Origin: Amaranthus tricolor
Lineage: Eukaryota; Streptophyta; Magnoliopsida; Caryophyllales; Amaranthaceae
Assembly (NCBI RefSeq): GCF_026212465.1
Contig: NC_080056.1
Span: 7,038,517 to 7,102,516 of the forward strand
Length of the DNA stretch: 64,000 bases
Direction of reading: 5' to 3'
In this document: in pieces, positions 13,111-25,816 of the stretch
Numbering within the stretch: the stretch's first letter is position 1
Layout of the letters: each line of letters opens with the position of its first letter
Position numbers and translations under genes: made by a program
Notes under the pieces: model-generated
Databases searched by the model: none
What the model was told of the DNA's origin: nothing
The model's input: only the letters and a program-made list of their open reading frames with translations

Positions 13111-13375
13111 AGTCTAAAATAAACTTAATTTTCACTGCATTCATTTGCACCATTCCTTAATATTTCATTCATAAGTTCACACTTTTTATTACTCTCACTT
13201 CCACTCAACTTAAATTTAGGCTTAGTGTTGTATACTAAGTCCATACAAAAACTAACTTCATCATCTATGCTTACAACGATTTTTCTCTTCTATAACAATA
13301 ACTTTTCTTTTCTTTTTTTTCTATAAATATTCTTTTGTATTCCTGAAATAGCCACTTTATATTCATGTCAAAGTT

Positions 13376-13680
13376 CCATATTTCTTTGTCATTTGCTAAA
13401 TTAAATTAAAAAAAATTACCTACAATAATCAACCTTTTCATAATTTTCCTATAATAATATCACATATTGATTAACCATGAATAATCTCAACTTTATGAGA
13501 TATTTTGCTAGAGTAAACTCGGACAACCGGATAACCTGCTATAATAGGTAATTTACCAAAAAAGTAAACTAAAAATCAATACAAAGTTTGAGAATAATTT
13601 TGAAAATTTCCAAAAAAAATTCTACAAATATTTTAACATTTTTTTAAAATTTTTTTAGCAAATGACAAAGAAATATGGTA
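13376..13680. repeat. Inverted repeat, 300 bp
   Basis: CCATATTTCTTTGTCATTTG at 13376 and following is matched by CAAATGACAAAGAAATATGG ending near 13679, a perfect 20 bp inverted pair about 300 bp apart with further imperfect pairing inside. There is no coding. It is MITE-like in size. Confidence 0.6.
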
Positions 13681-13891
13681 ATCAATAGGTGGAATTATTG
13701 TAGAAAAATTATAAAAAGATTGGATTATTCTAGATAATTTTTTCTTAAAAAAATGACAATTAAGATTAAAAGACTGATCAACGCTTCAGATTACATAGTT
13801 GTAGTAGCTGGCTCCAAAAGCCAACCACAATAAAACCCCCATCCAAGATTGCTGGAACCCAATCTACTTGCCGAGGAGGAGGAGCGGCCAG

Positions 13892-13931
<40 letters not shown>
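13892..13931. repeat. A40 homopolymer downstream of the TOL gene
   Basis: An uninterrupted run of about 40 A follows the GC-rich segment GAGGAGGAGCGGCCAG. It could be the tail of a retroposed sequence inserted in plus orientation, with 13790-13890 as its body, or a simple expansion near the 3' end of the TOL transcript. I do not recognise the body. Confidence 0.7.
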
Positions 13932-13938
<7 letters not shown>

Positions 13939-14065
13939 AAAACTTGTCAATTGCCATAGATTATATCATCATATTTATAAACTTGTTCCTATTGTCTCAA
14001 ACACTGTCCATACATCAATCACCAATAAAGAACACTAGACAACATCAATCACATACATGTAAACC

Positions 14066-17000
14066 TCAAAGGGAGATGAGGTCGTCTTTTGCGGACTGCG
14101 GTTTAGTTGGCTCAATGCCAACCTCCGAAGTGGTGCCGGATTTCTTGCCAAAGATCATCTCGTCAAGATCATCCATCATATTATCGTGTTGTCCTCCATG
14201 AGAATTGCCTCGGGATCCTGCTGGTTTCCTTACAAGTGCATCTTCTTTCCCAGCACGTGGTGATTCCTCGGGCTCAACAGCAATGGGAATCATGGCTGGC
14301 TCAGGAGCTGGTGGGACAGAAGGGGGCTTCTTCATATCATCATATTTGTCGAGAACTTTCTGTATCTCGTCATTTACATTTAAGGCCTCAAAAAGAAGGG
14401 CCTCGTTATCACCAGCAGTCTCAACAATTCTCTGAACAGTGGACTGGGATTGACGACATTGATGTACCAGAGTAGTAGTAAGATCATCCTGCCAAAAGAA
14501 AGAAATATATCTGTAATGTAGAAAATCACCATAGAAATGAACTGAAGGACAAATTTGTGAGTTGTCACATAATCACAGAAGCAATAGAAAGAGACGCATA
14601 AACTATCTTTGGATTAAACAGGCAGCTCATTATGCTCAACTTTTATGCATATAAAGAAGAATTCCATTCCGAACTCAGATTAATGTAAAGAAATGGAATG
14701 CAATCATATGTGTCAGCGTTACGTTAGAAAGTATGAGCAGTTACTGCATCATTTCCTTTCACAAATTTGAAGAGCTTTAGCTAGTCTGAGAGGGGACTAT
14801 AAATGGGCCATATAGAGCAAACATCTGTTAAAATACTGCTTTTCAATTTAATTAAGCGCATGGAAGTTTGTTACAAATGCATAGCCAGAGAATGGATAAA
14901 TGGTGATTCAACTCCCAAACCTAAAGCATTGTTACCCATAATGGAATTCAGTTCGGTACTGGGGACATGAATAGAAACGGGAAGCGCAACCTATAGTGCC
15001 TAGGCAACAATTTGCTACGGGATACATTAAGTATAGAAAACAATCAAGGAAACATTATTTTGATTGGGTTGTACTTTGGTCACTCCACTGTGCTGAACTT
15101 CTTGATTGCAAACGTTAGGTCATACTTTGGGGTCATTGTTTCTATTGGATATGTTTAATTGTGAAGATTACTATGTAGTTAATGTGAACGGTATTTGGAT
15201 ATTATAATGCACTCAGTTATCAGAGTATGAGTATAATCCTCAAATGCTAATCAGGAAGCTCAAACCTGTAGGACAGCACAGTGTTGCTGAATTCTGAGTC
15301 TAACAATTCAATCAAGCACTGTTAAATAATCTTGGGGAGCTCGACCAACTACACGTAATTATTAATAGCTACCTAATCTTTACTGCTGAATAATGTGCAT
15401 GACAATTTGAAAATGGCATAATACCCAGCAAGGATGCAAATAAATTTATTAATTTAATAAACTGAAATGAGTAACAATCATTTAGCATAATGACATGAAG
15501 TGGCCTATAACATTATATACACTCTATGCACATAGCATTTGTCAAGCCAACCATGCTTCTAATCCATGAGATAGAGCGACACATGCACCAAGTACTCTTA
15601 TCCAGATAAACACTGTCTCAAATAAACCTGTAGGACAGAATAGTGTTGCTTAATACTGAGTCTTAACTATTTGAGCAAGTTCTGGTAAATAATCTTGGGG
15701 AGCTCCACCAATTACACAAATAGCCACCTATTCTCTACTGCTGAGTAATTTGCATGACATGGAAAAATACCCAGCAAGGTTGCAAGCGAATATGTGAATT
15801 TAATAAATTAAAATGAGCAAGTAAACAATCATATAGCATGAGTAAATCACATGAAGTGGCTTACACTATAAACTATACAAATAGCATTTCAAAGCCAGTC
15901 ATGCTTCTAAAACATGAACCAGAGTCACACATGTACTAAAGTACTCTTAGTTAGAATAAACACCATCTCAAATAAACATCTAATATGCAAAAATCATGAC
16001 CTTTTCAAGGACAATAACAGCAGAAATAAAAATGTTTTTATACCTGCAGCACATCTTGTTGTGGGGAAGATGACAGAACAGTTGAAAGAAGTTCAATAGT
16101 ATTGCGTGCCACATTAAATGCTTCTTTAGTACCTTCAGCAGAAAACCTTTGTACAGGAATGTCACGCTGTTCAAGACTCGCATTCAATTCTGCTTCAGAT
16201 ACAGAGCGTGGAGGGGTAAATATGGGTGCCAAACTCTCATCATCACGTCCAGGAAACCTAATGCCTCTTGACCTCAAGCTCTTTTCAAGGAAAGAATGAC
16301 ATGTTAGAAAGCACAAGAGGAAGGAACCAACTAATATTATTTGATCATTTAATTATCTCGTTTTTGGGTATGTTTTAGCTACATTCTGCAGGCAGAATGC
16401 AAAAAATATGTGTACTCTCCTTGTCAAGCTAACGGCTGGAATGAGATTCTTTTACTAAAAAAAAAAGAGATCAGGAAAAACAATCATTAACAATGAAATG
16501 AAGAACTCTACCAAGGACCAATCAATAAAGTAATAGGATTGTGCAAAAATTTAGAAATACAGAGAGCATAGATTCTAACTGTATGACAGCCAGAACATAG
16601 AGCATTGGAAAAAAAATTACAAATTACAAAGATGTAGATGAGTAATTTCCGAAAACGATAAGTTCATAAGTTTAAATTGTAATGTTTGAGTCTGACATAC
16701 AAGAGAACAGCAAGACATAATAAAGCAAAACATAACTCTTGACTCTTGCGACTCAATTTTCACAGCCCGAAGAAAGGAAATATAAAAGATACAACATCTA
16801 ATACCAAAAGTTGCCAGCTTTCCATTGATTAATACAAAAAACAAATGGACCTGGTCATAATTAATCTTTTCAATAGTTTATATTTCTGAATTGAACTTTC
16901 ATTGACTTCATTTTTAAGAATGAAACAAAAAACCTTTCAATAATTAGCTTAAAACTCCATATCTACGAAGAAATTCATTTTCAAAAAAATTATGATTACG

Positions 17001-19103
17001 GAATATTTGAAACATATGAGTGTATGTGAAAGAAATCAATAAAAGATGTACGTAAGAAAAATTAATATAATAATTGGGACTAAATTGTTGGATCTGATTG
17101 TTAGATTGTGGAAGATTGTAGAATCAAGTTATAATTCTACCTCTCAAAATTTTATTCCAATTAAAATCTAAGATTCTACCAACATTATTCTAACAAGTAC
17201 TACGCTCCGAATCGTTTGCTTTTTTTGAAACGTAGAATCGTGAGATTATGTTAACCCAAATGAAATTTGATGCGATGCGAGAAACGGAACGAAACAAAGA
17301 AATATTAATATAGAGATTCTGAAACGTTAGGAAATGTAGGTACAATTTAGAGCTTATATTATATTTTGTTACAACTTAACATAAAAAAATAAAAAAAATA
17401 TATAAAGAAATTTTTTTAAAAAAAAAAGAAAAGAAAGAAAGACTTTGCTAGTAGAAATGAAAATGGGCTAAAAACAAATTGGCCCATTTAAAATCACCTC
17501 TATTAATGATCATAACACGTCTTGTATGAGACTGTCTCATCCATATAATTAATTCATTTTTTTGATTGATCCCTTTAAGATCGTATGTGATCTAAGTGAT
17601 CACTTTACGACTCTACTAAGGTTGTAAGTCATCACTTTAAGGTTATAAGTGACCGCTTTGAGATTGTAAATGTACATTCAGCACAATAGAGATGGTTTCA
17701 CCGTGAGCCTATCTCATTTGAGAATTTGTCCTAATAATAAGCCCACTATTGTAAAGTCTATGGATCACTCATAAAAGAAAAAGGAACCAAAAAAGAGAAG
17801 GCAACCCTAAAAAATCAGATGAAGGAAGAGAAAAGGAGCAGCAACCCCTAAAAATTCCAATGGAGGAAGAGATGAGCAAAAGCAAGAGAAAAGGAGCGGC
17901 AACCCTAAAAAATCTGACATTGAACATTGATACTAACTTCTAAAACGTTGCTGAAAACCAGATCACCCCACCGGCGATTCAAGTCGCATTTCCAAACGGC
18001 TCTGGTATGGATTTTTCCAGTATAAGTAGCAATTTTTGGGGCTATTTTGCTACATTAAAAACCTTTGGAGTCAATTTGCACATTGGTATAAACCTTTTGG
18101 GGCTAAATTGCTATATTTACCCTAGCCTTCTAATGTAATAAGCCGTTCATCCTGACACTTTACCGCCCAGCCCGACCCTAACCCATTCCAACCCTATTAA
18201 CATCCGACTACGGGCCAACTTGTTAGTGACATGCAGTGCCATCTGACCAACCCCTCTCCTCCCAGGCCCTAGAACAAGCCTATCAAAAAGGTTGCTACTA
18301 CATATTTTTTAAGGAAGAATTTTATACTTGATTATGAACAGTAGGTAGCATATTGATGTCAATTACAATCACCTGGGAATTTCTTGAATCCTTTTCCAGT
18401 CATGTTTTCGTCTTGGTCAAGAACTCACTAACTAAACACTGGTAAACTGTAAGACATTCAATTTCAGTAATTGTTCACTACAAAGTCTAGAATTATGATC
18501 CATACGTTGAAACGACTCTCAATTATCAGAAAGCAGAATACAGACACATAAAATTTCAAAATCTGCATATAAACATTGATATACCTTGTATGTTTCTTCG
18601 AAAACAGGCAAGTATCTAAGCTCGTTTGAGGATTCACCCCATGATTCAATCAACATAAGTGCCTTATTCCTGTTCATAACAACAGTTTGCGGGTCATCAA
18701 TCAACTTGACCATCTCATCGAGAACCCTCTCAGATGCAACGTCAGAAAACGCCTTCTCACAGTTCTTCACAATCGTTTCAAGCAACAGCAAAGCCAAGTA
18801 CTGCACCCTGGGAATCTTCAACATAATCCGCTTCTTAATCCCCCGAATCAACTCAACACTATTTATCCTCTCATGATTAACCATGTCACATATCTCTAAA
18901 TTGGTAGCCCAATCCGGTTCATCAAGGGTCTCAGCAGTCGCCTCCTCAACAATTTTATCTGTCTGATTCGGCCCCTGGAAGAACTCCTTCATTTTGAAAC
19001 TCATCGAACTCACACCCTCGCTCATTTTCTTGCCAACTTCCGACCCACTTATCCTTAATCGCTCACCCAAGGAAGTCACCTTATCCATCAAGTTATCACT
19101 CAT
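14066..19103 (-). CDS. TOL: TOM1-like VHS/GAT ubiquitin adaptor, TOL1/2-like (392 aa)
   Basis: Adaptor that binds ubiquitinated membrane cargo and passes it to the ESCRT pathway for vacuolar degradation, acting in the cytosol and on endosomes. Coding exons: 19103-18585, 16280-16044, 14488-14066, with GT-AG junctions, phase 0 and 393 codons. Residues 1-45 are a basic/amphipathic N-terminus (MDKVTSLGERL). A VHS domain follows at about 50-175 (DEPDWATNLEICDMVN, IKKRI, VQYLALLLLETIVKNC, ESWGE). The linker is FTPPRSV. A GAT domain covers about 220-305 (EGTKEAFNVARNTIELLSTV, LVHQCRQSQSTVQRIVE, NDEALLFEALNVNDEIQKVL-like, with GDNEALL here). The tail is Pro/Glu-rich with DDLDEMIFGKKSG. The length fits the short TOL1/TOL2 members. 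The closest match from memory is Arabidopsis At5g16880. Confidence 0.93.
15265..15977. repeat. Tandem duplication of about 360 bp in TOL intron 2
   Basis: Copy 1 is 15265-15626 and copy 2 is 15627-15977. Both start CCTGTAGGACAG and share, in order, AATCTTGGGGAGCTC, TACCCAGCAAGG, GACATGAAGTGGC-like, CATGCTTCTAA and CTCAAATAAAC. They differ by substitutions and small indels, so the duplication is not recent. There is no open frame across it. Confidence 0.85.
17515..17732. mobile_element. MITE of the GAGAC family with internal AAGTGATCAC units
   Basis: The left end reads GTCTTGTATGAGACTGTCTC. The right end, GAGCCTATCTCATTTGAGAA followed by TTTGTCC, is an imperfect reverse complement. The interior carries repeated units of the form AAG(T)GATCACTTTA with TTATAAGTGAC or TTGTAAGTCA. 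The same layout occurs at 35402-35617 and 39163-39402. It lies upstream of TOL exon 2, within intron 1. Confidence 0.65.
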
Positions 19104-19754
19104 CTTTAAACCCCTTAATTCAACACCAACTCGCAAAACTAGCCAAAACAATAAACCACCACTTGTTTTCCAAGCAGCAGCTAGCAAAACCGCAAATCAC
19201 GCCTATATTGCGCAAAACAATTACAAACACATAGAAACTCAGGATGTATTTCAATTGAATTCAACGCAAAACAATTCTGAATCAACAAAAATTCTAAGAG
19301 AAATAAATTGAAACTATGAACAAAGATTAATGAACGAGGGTTTTCAATTCCGTCCAAACCAAAACTGTTTTTTTTTTTTTTTTTGAAGTGAACTAAAACT
19401 AAATTATTTAAATTACAAAATGCTACCAAATTCTAATATTATACTTTAAATGATACAAAAACCTAACAAAGTTGAAAAAACTAGAAATCAAAAATCAAAT
19501 ATTTAACCAAAAAGCATATGATCGAAATAATGAGATTAGGTACAAACTACAAACAGCCAAAGAAAAAATCAACCAACACGCAAAAGATTAATGGAATAAA
19601 AAAGACTAGATGATTAGGTGCTTGAACACCGACAAAAATTAGTAAAATTGAAAAAGATTAAGGAGGTGAAATTGAAGACTAGAAATTGACTAACAGATCA
19701 AATTAAGTTTAAGTAAAAATACATCGTTAATTTGCAGAAAATAGTACAGTACCT

Positions 19755-19870
19755 TGAAATTGATGGTGAAGAGAGAAGAACAGGAGGTCCGCGATTTCGG
19801 AGGAGAAAATATTCCGCGAATTTGAAGGAGACGATGACTTGGGATGAAATGGAAGGTTCCTCCGACGACT
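19755..19870 (-). other. Probable non-coding first exon of the TOL gene
   Basis: On the minus strand, GC-richer sequence (CCTCCGAAATCGCGGACCTC) ends in ATCAATTTCAAG followed by GTACTG, a good splice donor at 19754. It has no ATG in frame with the TOL start at 19103. The intervening AT-rich 650 bases look like a 5' UTR intron ending just upstream of the coding exon. The transcription start is not defined. Confidence 0.45.
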
Positions 19871-20146
19871 TACTTTAGATATTAGACTTCGAATTATTTT
19901 TCACTCAACCAAAAGAATATTATAATTTATAAGCATGGATCCATGGTGCCAAAAACTTGAATTTTTGGAATAATTATGTGCATTAATTTTTATTATGAGA
20001 AATAATATAACTTTTTCTTGTTATTTTATAATAATATCAATTTTTGATTAATCATGAATAATAATTTCTTCGTTCTGAAATATTCGTTACATTACATTTT
20101 TTACACTAATTATTGTTCAAATTTATTTTACATATGTCGGCTAATG

Positions 20147-20422
20147 TGTTCTCCCTTCGTTCCTTTTTATTTGTCCACTTTAAGTTTTTCCACTTTAAGT
20201 TTTTCCACTTTACAAGATAGAAAATTAAATATAATTTTTAAAGTATATATTCAAGACAAAATATATTCTGTGAAATCTTGTTAGATTTGTCTTGATGCAA
20301 AGAATTTTAAAATATAATTTTTACAATTTTTTATTATACGTACTATGAGATATCGAGGCTTAAAATTTGCGTTGAAATACGTAAAAAAAGTAAAGTGGAC
20401 AAACAAAAGAAACAGAGGGAAT
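20147..20422. mobile_element. Stowaway-like MITE
   Basis: The left end reads CTCCCTTCGTTCCTTTTTAT followed by TTGTCCACTTTAAG. The right end reads AAAGTGGACAAACAAAAGAA followed by ACAGAGGGA, its reverse complement with few mismatches. The CTCCCT...AGGGA ends and the size of about 275 bp fit Tc1/mariner-type Stowaway elements. Solo end-like fragments with TATAGTGGAACAGA occur near 20570 and 24430. Confidence 0.7.
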
Positions 20423-21624
20423 AAAAAAAATATAGTCAATTGGAATCTTGTTGAATCGTCTAATCGCATACTTTAATAATATTAACTTTTTATAATTTTT
20501 GAATGAATACAGTTCAATATATAAATGATCAAAATAATACATTAAATTGCGTAAAAAATCAAATATAGCAAGTATAGTGGAACAGAGAAAGTACAAACTA
20601 AAAAAGGTGTTTTACTAGAATATCCCTAATATGTTAAAAATCAAACTATAGGAGATTGTATGACAAAAAATTAGTAAATTAGTTAATAAACTAAAGTTTC
20701 TATTATTCTAGAAAAAATCTCCTGTTGATGTTATTCATATTTAATTAAAAATTGGTATTATTATAGAAAAATTAACTAAAATTATTATTCAGGAAATGTG
20801 TGGGAGTTTGTTTCTAAAACTCACTCACTAAACCTAACACACTGCTCTTGAAGATTGCCTCTAATAAGCCTACAACTATTCCCACACAATAAACATCTAA
20901 AGAATTTTGCATCTACCATGATTATAGCCATAAATCTACATAACTATAAAAAAATAAAATAAAAATATTAATTAATTGAACAATAATAAATAACTAAGAG
21001 ACTATACAAATAAAACATATAATGCCCATAATTAAATATTAAATATTAATTAACTATAACAATAATAATAAACTAATTAATTAAAAAATAAATAACAATG
21101 ACAAATAATTATTTAACATATGACTTATTACAACATGCGATTAACAATTTTATATAATAGTTAAACAAATAATCAGTTATGATGTTGGATGTTAGTGATT
21201 TTTAGATAGAAAAGGAAATTGAGTTATTTGAAGGCGAGAGGGGCAAATCGGAAAGATTTATGTAAAAAAGGTGAGGACAAACAAGAAACAAGAAACAAGA
21301 ACATTGATTTTAATAAATTTAATTTTTTTATGGAGTATAATGTGTTGGAGTATATAATATATTATAAGTCTCAACTATCAGTTTAAACTTTTTGTTGAGT
21401 TGATTCTTTCACATAATAATAATGAAAATATAACTTTTGAAGTATTTACTTTAACTGGATTCAATTTCTAAAGAAATTGTACCCATGTGTCAAATTGGAA
21501 AGAAAAACCCTTTGACTTTTGTGGCAAAGGTTGGAGGTTACTTGGGAGAAAATGGTGGTGTTTATTTGAATGATGGGGTCATTTGATTCTAGGAGAGTTG
21601 TGTTAATTGTGGTCAAATTCCATG

Positions 21625-24017
21625 AAAATTTGAAATGAATAAGCAAAACAATATAAAAAAGTCAATATACAAGTAAGTTTTCATTTTATTTTTCAGACTA
21701 AGCAGTTTTTTCCCAGAGCAGAGATTTGGCTTGTTCGTTATTACTAACAGTAAACAGAGAAGCTTGATCAAAAAAAAATTAAGGCCTTAGTTCGCTATTA
21801 CTTACAACGAACAAAGATTTTGACCTTTTTTTTACCTAACATCTTTGTTCGCTGTTAGTAATAGCGAACAACTAATTGAAGCTATTTTTTTTCTTTTTTT
21901 TATATTTAAAATTACATATCAATATAATATATACTTATAAGTTATAATACGCATACATACTTATAACACACACACACACATATAACAAATCAATATAATA
22001 TACATATATACTTATATACATATATAACTATTGTATACAAATTTAAATATATAAATATACCTATATACTTATATACATATATAACAAATGTATACAAATG
22101 TAAATAAATAAAACATTAGGTATATAATAAACATAATAAATATTAAATACATATACATATATAACAAAATATGTACAAATGTCAATATTCTTCAAATGTT
22201 CAAAATACAATCGTATGTACACCTATACATAAAACTAGTGCTCATCACCCTCGTCCACCCTTTCTAACTGTAAGAGGCGGTTGTATGACGATCAGGGAGA
22301 GGAGGTGATTGATATTGAGATGACCCTACTCCTTTATGATGACCCCGCTCCCTCATGGGGGTACGTCACATCAATCTCCTCCAAATGAACGTCAGGATGC
22401 CGTGTGAGTACAACTACATCTAAGAGAGTGATAGTAGCCTCACCCAATGAAAGGTGGAAGGTGTGCGTCTCTTGACGCCAGCGCTCGACAAGAGCCGTGA
22501 TCATCGCACGATCCACTCTCCCATAAGCGACGAGGTGGAAGTCATACAACCTCACTCGCTGTATGTAAGGAATGATCCGTGCGTCAATCTCCCATAGAAC
22601 AGAGTCAGGATGCCTAGTGTATATAGTGTCTGTGTCGGAGACCTAAGAGCAAAGATAGTATATACTATAATCACCCGAAATCATTACAACTAAGGTAATT
22701 CATTCAATAAATATGAGCTAAACCAACCTAGACATCCCATAGTACACTACTCCTGTGACTTGCCTTCATAGTGAGCACATTATGATCGTGAGGGCCTGGA
22801 GTTGCTGGATCCATCTCAACTACTGTAGAGGAATATTTGTGATTTAGTTTTATAGTTAAGTAGAGGAAGCTTTATGTTTCTATGAACTGTTAGGGAATCA
22901 AAATTTAATGTTTTGAAGGTTCCATCTCTACGTTTGCATTTGTAGGTGTTGATTGTGTTTTTAAGTTAATGGAAAGTATGTTGATCGAAAGTGTGAAAGA
23001 GTGAAAGATCATTGTGAAACAAAAGAGGTAGTTTATATTGTTGATCAAGGAGATCAGTGTGTTGATTGTGTTTTTAAGTTAATATTCTCTATGATGTTGG
23101 AGTTCTTTGTGATGCTTGAACCTAAATCTACATGTGCAACAACCGTTTAGTTTTGATAGTTTCCATGTTTGTAACTATTTACCATGACTTTGTTCGATGT
23201 CTCTAGCTATTCACCATAAATTAAACGTGTATAAACCAAGTATATTTAATTACATTGCAGCTTATAACAACAACATTCATCGACTTATGAAACATGTATA
23301 TACCAACAACATTCACAGCAATTCAAAATCAATTATGAAATAACTATAAAACAAGTGACTTTAGTTTGCAGCTTAATTAGACAACTATCAACAAAAATTA
23401 CAAAAATAAATAGTGAAATCAACATTCAAGTACCTTAATTAGCTAAGGATGACCTTAAATTGAAAGAGGATCTGAAGGATTGAAGTGATTTGTAAGTGTG
23501 GAACCTACATTTGTAAGAAGATAAGAACATTACAAAAACCCTAAAATTAAAAAAATAACGCATAAATTGAAGAAAAATTTTACCTTAAATCAATCCAAAA
23601 ACAATGACAGAACACTATAAATGTATTAAGTTGGGAGAGAATTTGAAGAATTGAAAGAATTAAGCTTTTTAATGGTGGAATTTGGAAGGAAAGTGTCGTT
23701 TAATTTTTAGGGTTTTGAAAATTAGGGGAAATGAGGGAAAAAAGAATGCAGCAGCTGATTTTAGGGCCGTAAATGTTCGCTATTACTAACAGTGAACAAA
23801 GAAGTTTGGTCAAAAACAGTCAAAATCTTTATTCGTTGTTACTTACAGCGAACAAAGACCTTGACTTTTTTTGACCAAGCTTATTTGTTCGCTATTACTA
23901 ACAGCGAACAAGTCGAATCTCTGCTCTGGACAAAAACTACTTAGTTTGGAAAATAAAGTTGAAAGTTGCTTATTTATTAACTATTTTATACTTTTTTCTT
24001 ATTCATTTCAAAATTTT
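21625..24017. mobile_element. MULE-like element with ~260 bp TIRs carrying a PMD gene
   Basis: The two ends are long imperfect inverted repeats. The left runs from about 21625 (AAAATTTGAAATGAATAAG) to 21880, and the right from about 23760 to 24017. Each contains an AGTAGTTTTTGTCC- or AGCAGTTTTTTCCC-type block next to CAGAGCAGAGATT. These are followed by several palindromic units of the form GTTCGCTATTACTAACAGCGAAC separated by GTCAAAA stretches. Inside are AT-rich sequence (21900-22200) and a minus-strand PMD gene (22334-22814). No transposase is visible, so it is non-autonomous. Long TIRs and a captured host-type gene are typical of Mutator-like elements. I could not define the target-site duplication. 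Confidence 0.6.
22334..22814 (-). CDS. Small plant-mobile-domain (PMD/MAIN-like) gene inside a TIR element
   Basis: Two exons, 22814-22734 and 22642-22334, joined GAT|GTC...TTAG|GTCTCC in phase 0, give a 129-residue product starting MDPATPGPHDHNVLTMKASH. The core LITALVERWR-type motif is present as MITALVERWRQETHTFHLSL followed by GEATITLLDVVVL. This is the signature of the plant mobile domain found in MAIN/MAIL proteins and in many plant transposons. Normal PMD proteins continue for several hundred residues; here the frame stops soon after the signature. The tail (TRHPDVHLEEID) echoes an upstream segment (TRHPDSVLWEID), so the end may have been rebuilt by an internal duplication. Whether it is expressed is unknown. 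PMD proteins are linked to transposon silencing and genome stability. Confidence 0.65.
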
Positions 24018-25054
24018 AAATTCCATTGATGTAGTAGAGACATGAGTAAGAAAGAATGATTTAAGCCAAGTTGGGCTCAAAGGAATTTTTTTATCATCTT
24101 CAAAGGAATGCCATATGAACATGGGTGTGCTAAGAAAATTTGTGAAGCAATTAGAAATGGTCAAAGAGTTTTAGTCAAAAAGTGCTTTGCTTATACTTCT
24201 TCTGTTATGAAATATTTGCTATATTATAATTATTGATATTATTTATCATTTAAGTTTATTTTATTTATTTTGGTTAATGTGTAAGAAAAGTCAAGTGAAT
24301 CTGTTTGAATCATTTAATCAAAAATTTTCATAATATTAACTTTTTTATAAATTTTAAACGTGTGTATTTAAATGCATAAATGATAAAAAAAAATACATTA
24401 GATTACGTAAAAAGTCAAATATAGAAAGTATAGTGGAACAGAAGAAGTATAAGGCATAAGAGATCAATACACTTTTTCATTTAGTCTGTCCCTTGAACAT
24501 TACAATATTTTAATTTAGATTGTGTGCCCACTACTTTTTTAAAGTCTCTTATTCAACTTTTTTTTTTTTAATTTTCTCTTACTTTTAATCATAGTTTGAC
24601 ATTTAATGATTTCTATCAATTTTTAATACTTTTGTCAATTGCAAATGGTGTAATCACTTAGGTAGGGAGGGAGGATAATATATGGATCATCCTCCAACAT
24701 TCAACTATGTTAAGTGTGAAATGTACTTTGTATGGATCTTTAGTTCTAACTAGAGAATGTATTTTATATGATGTTCACCAACCATGAAGTGTATTTTATA
24801 TGAAAAAAATTATTAATTAAAATGGGTTATTAGCTGAGCCTTTAGTTTTAGTTTCAGTTTAATTTTCAATATTTCAATTCAACCAATAGCAATAATTAAG
24901 ATTAAAAGCACAAAAAAAAGCAATAGAACAATTGATTGGCAAAAGAAACCAATTAATGTGAAAAGTAAGAAAGCTATCTGCATATGATTGAAAGATCAAC
25001 AAAAATAAGCTTATTATCAAAACAAAAATAAGCTTATTATCAAAATCAAAATAA
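24018..25054. other. Intergenic AT-rich sequence between PMD element and pectate lyase
   Basis: I see no gene. About 24230-24450 resembles the A/T-rich interior and right end of the Stowaway-like family (TATAGTGGAACAGAAGAAGT). TGTATTTTATATGA occurs in two near copies around 24750-24800. AAAATAAGCTTATTATCAAA is tandemly duplicated around 25005-25045. Confidence 0.5.
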
Positions 25055-25360
25055 CATTCGGAAAATTTTAATTTCTAAAATAAGCATCTTCAGGCCAAAG
25101 CTGAGGTCGGGTATGTTCGCTGTTACTAACAGCGAACAAAGAATGTGGTTAAAAAAAGTCAAAATTATTTTTTTCACTGTTACTAACAGAGAACAAAAGG
25201 GAAATAATGTCATAACGTTGGAAATGACAAAAGAAATTAAAACAAAGTATGTTCGCTGTTAGTTCTTTGTTCGCTGTTAATAATAATGAATATACCTGAC
25301 CTTAGGCTCGGATACAAAAACGCTTATTTTGAAAATTAAAATTTCCAAAGGGTATTTTGA
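25055..25360. mobile_element. Short TIR element with GTTCGC palindromes
   Basis: The left end reads AAAATTTTAATTTCTAAAAT followed by AAGCATC. The right end reads AACGCTTATTTTGAAAATTA followed by AAATTTCC, which is inverted. Inside each end lies a GGTCGGGTATGTTCGC or GACCTTAGGCTC-type block and palindromes GTTCGCTGTTACTAACAGCG. The middle holds AATGTCATAACGTTGGAAATG. The palindrome is shared with the PMD element and with 39.8-40.56 kb, which suggests a common family of non-autonomous elements. Confidence 0.6.
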
Positions 25361-25792
25361 AATTTTTTAATTAGCTTATTCTTTTTAATTATTCTATATA
25401 ATTGTGTTTTTTTGTATGTAAAATAGATTCAGCTGAATTTATTGAACCCATACTAAATTGTCTATGAAATGTAACCACATGAATGTCACATGACTTGTAA
25501 TGTAATTGACGCAAAATATTTTTTCGACACTTTATAGTATTATTCATTCACACTTTTTACTTAAATTTAATTTTTAATCATAACTTAAAATATAATCAAG
25601 TAAGATTTTATTTAATTCATCAAATTTTTATAATTTTTATATATACGCAATTGAATATATGCATTGATAAATGTGCAAAATTAAATAAAACACATAGTCT
25701 GAATAAAAGAAAGTATGATCCATCTTTATAAAAATAGTAGTGTTATAGAGTAAATAATATATTTGAGGTAGTATATATAATTTACATTCACC

Positions 25793-25816
25793 TACTATAT
25801 AAACCCCTATATAAAG
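25793..25816 (+). promoter_or_regulatory. Two TATA boxes upstream of the pectate lyase
   Basis: ACTATATAAACC and CTATATAAAG lie about 13 bp apart, 90-115 bases before the ATG at 25908. Both fit the plant TATA consensus. Either would place transcription start about 60-80 bases before the start codon. No other promoter element is claimed. Confidence 0.55.
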
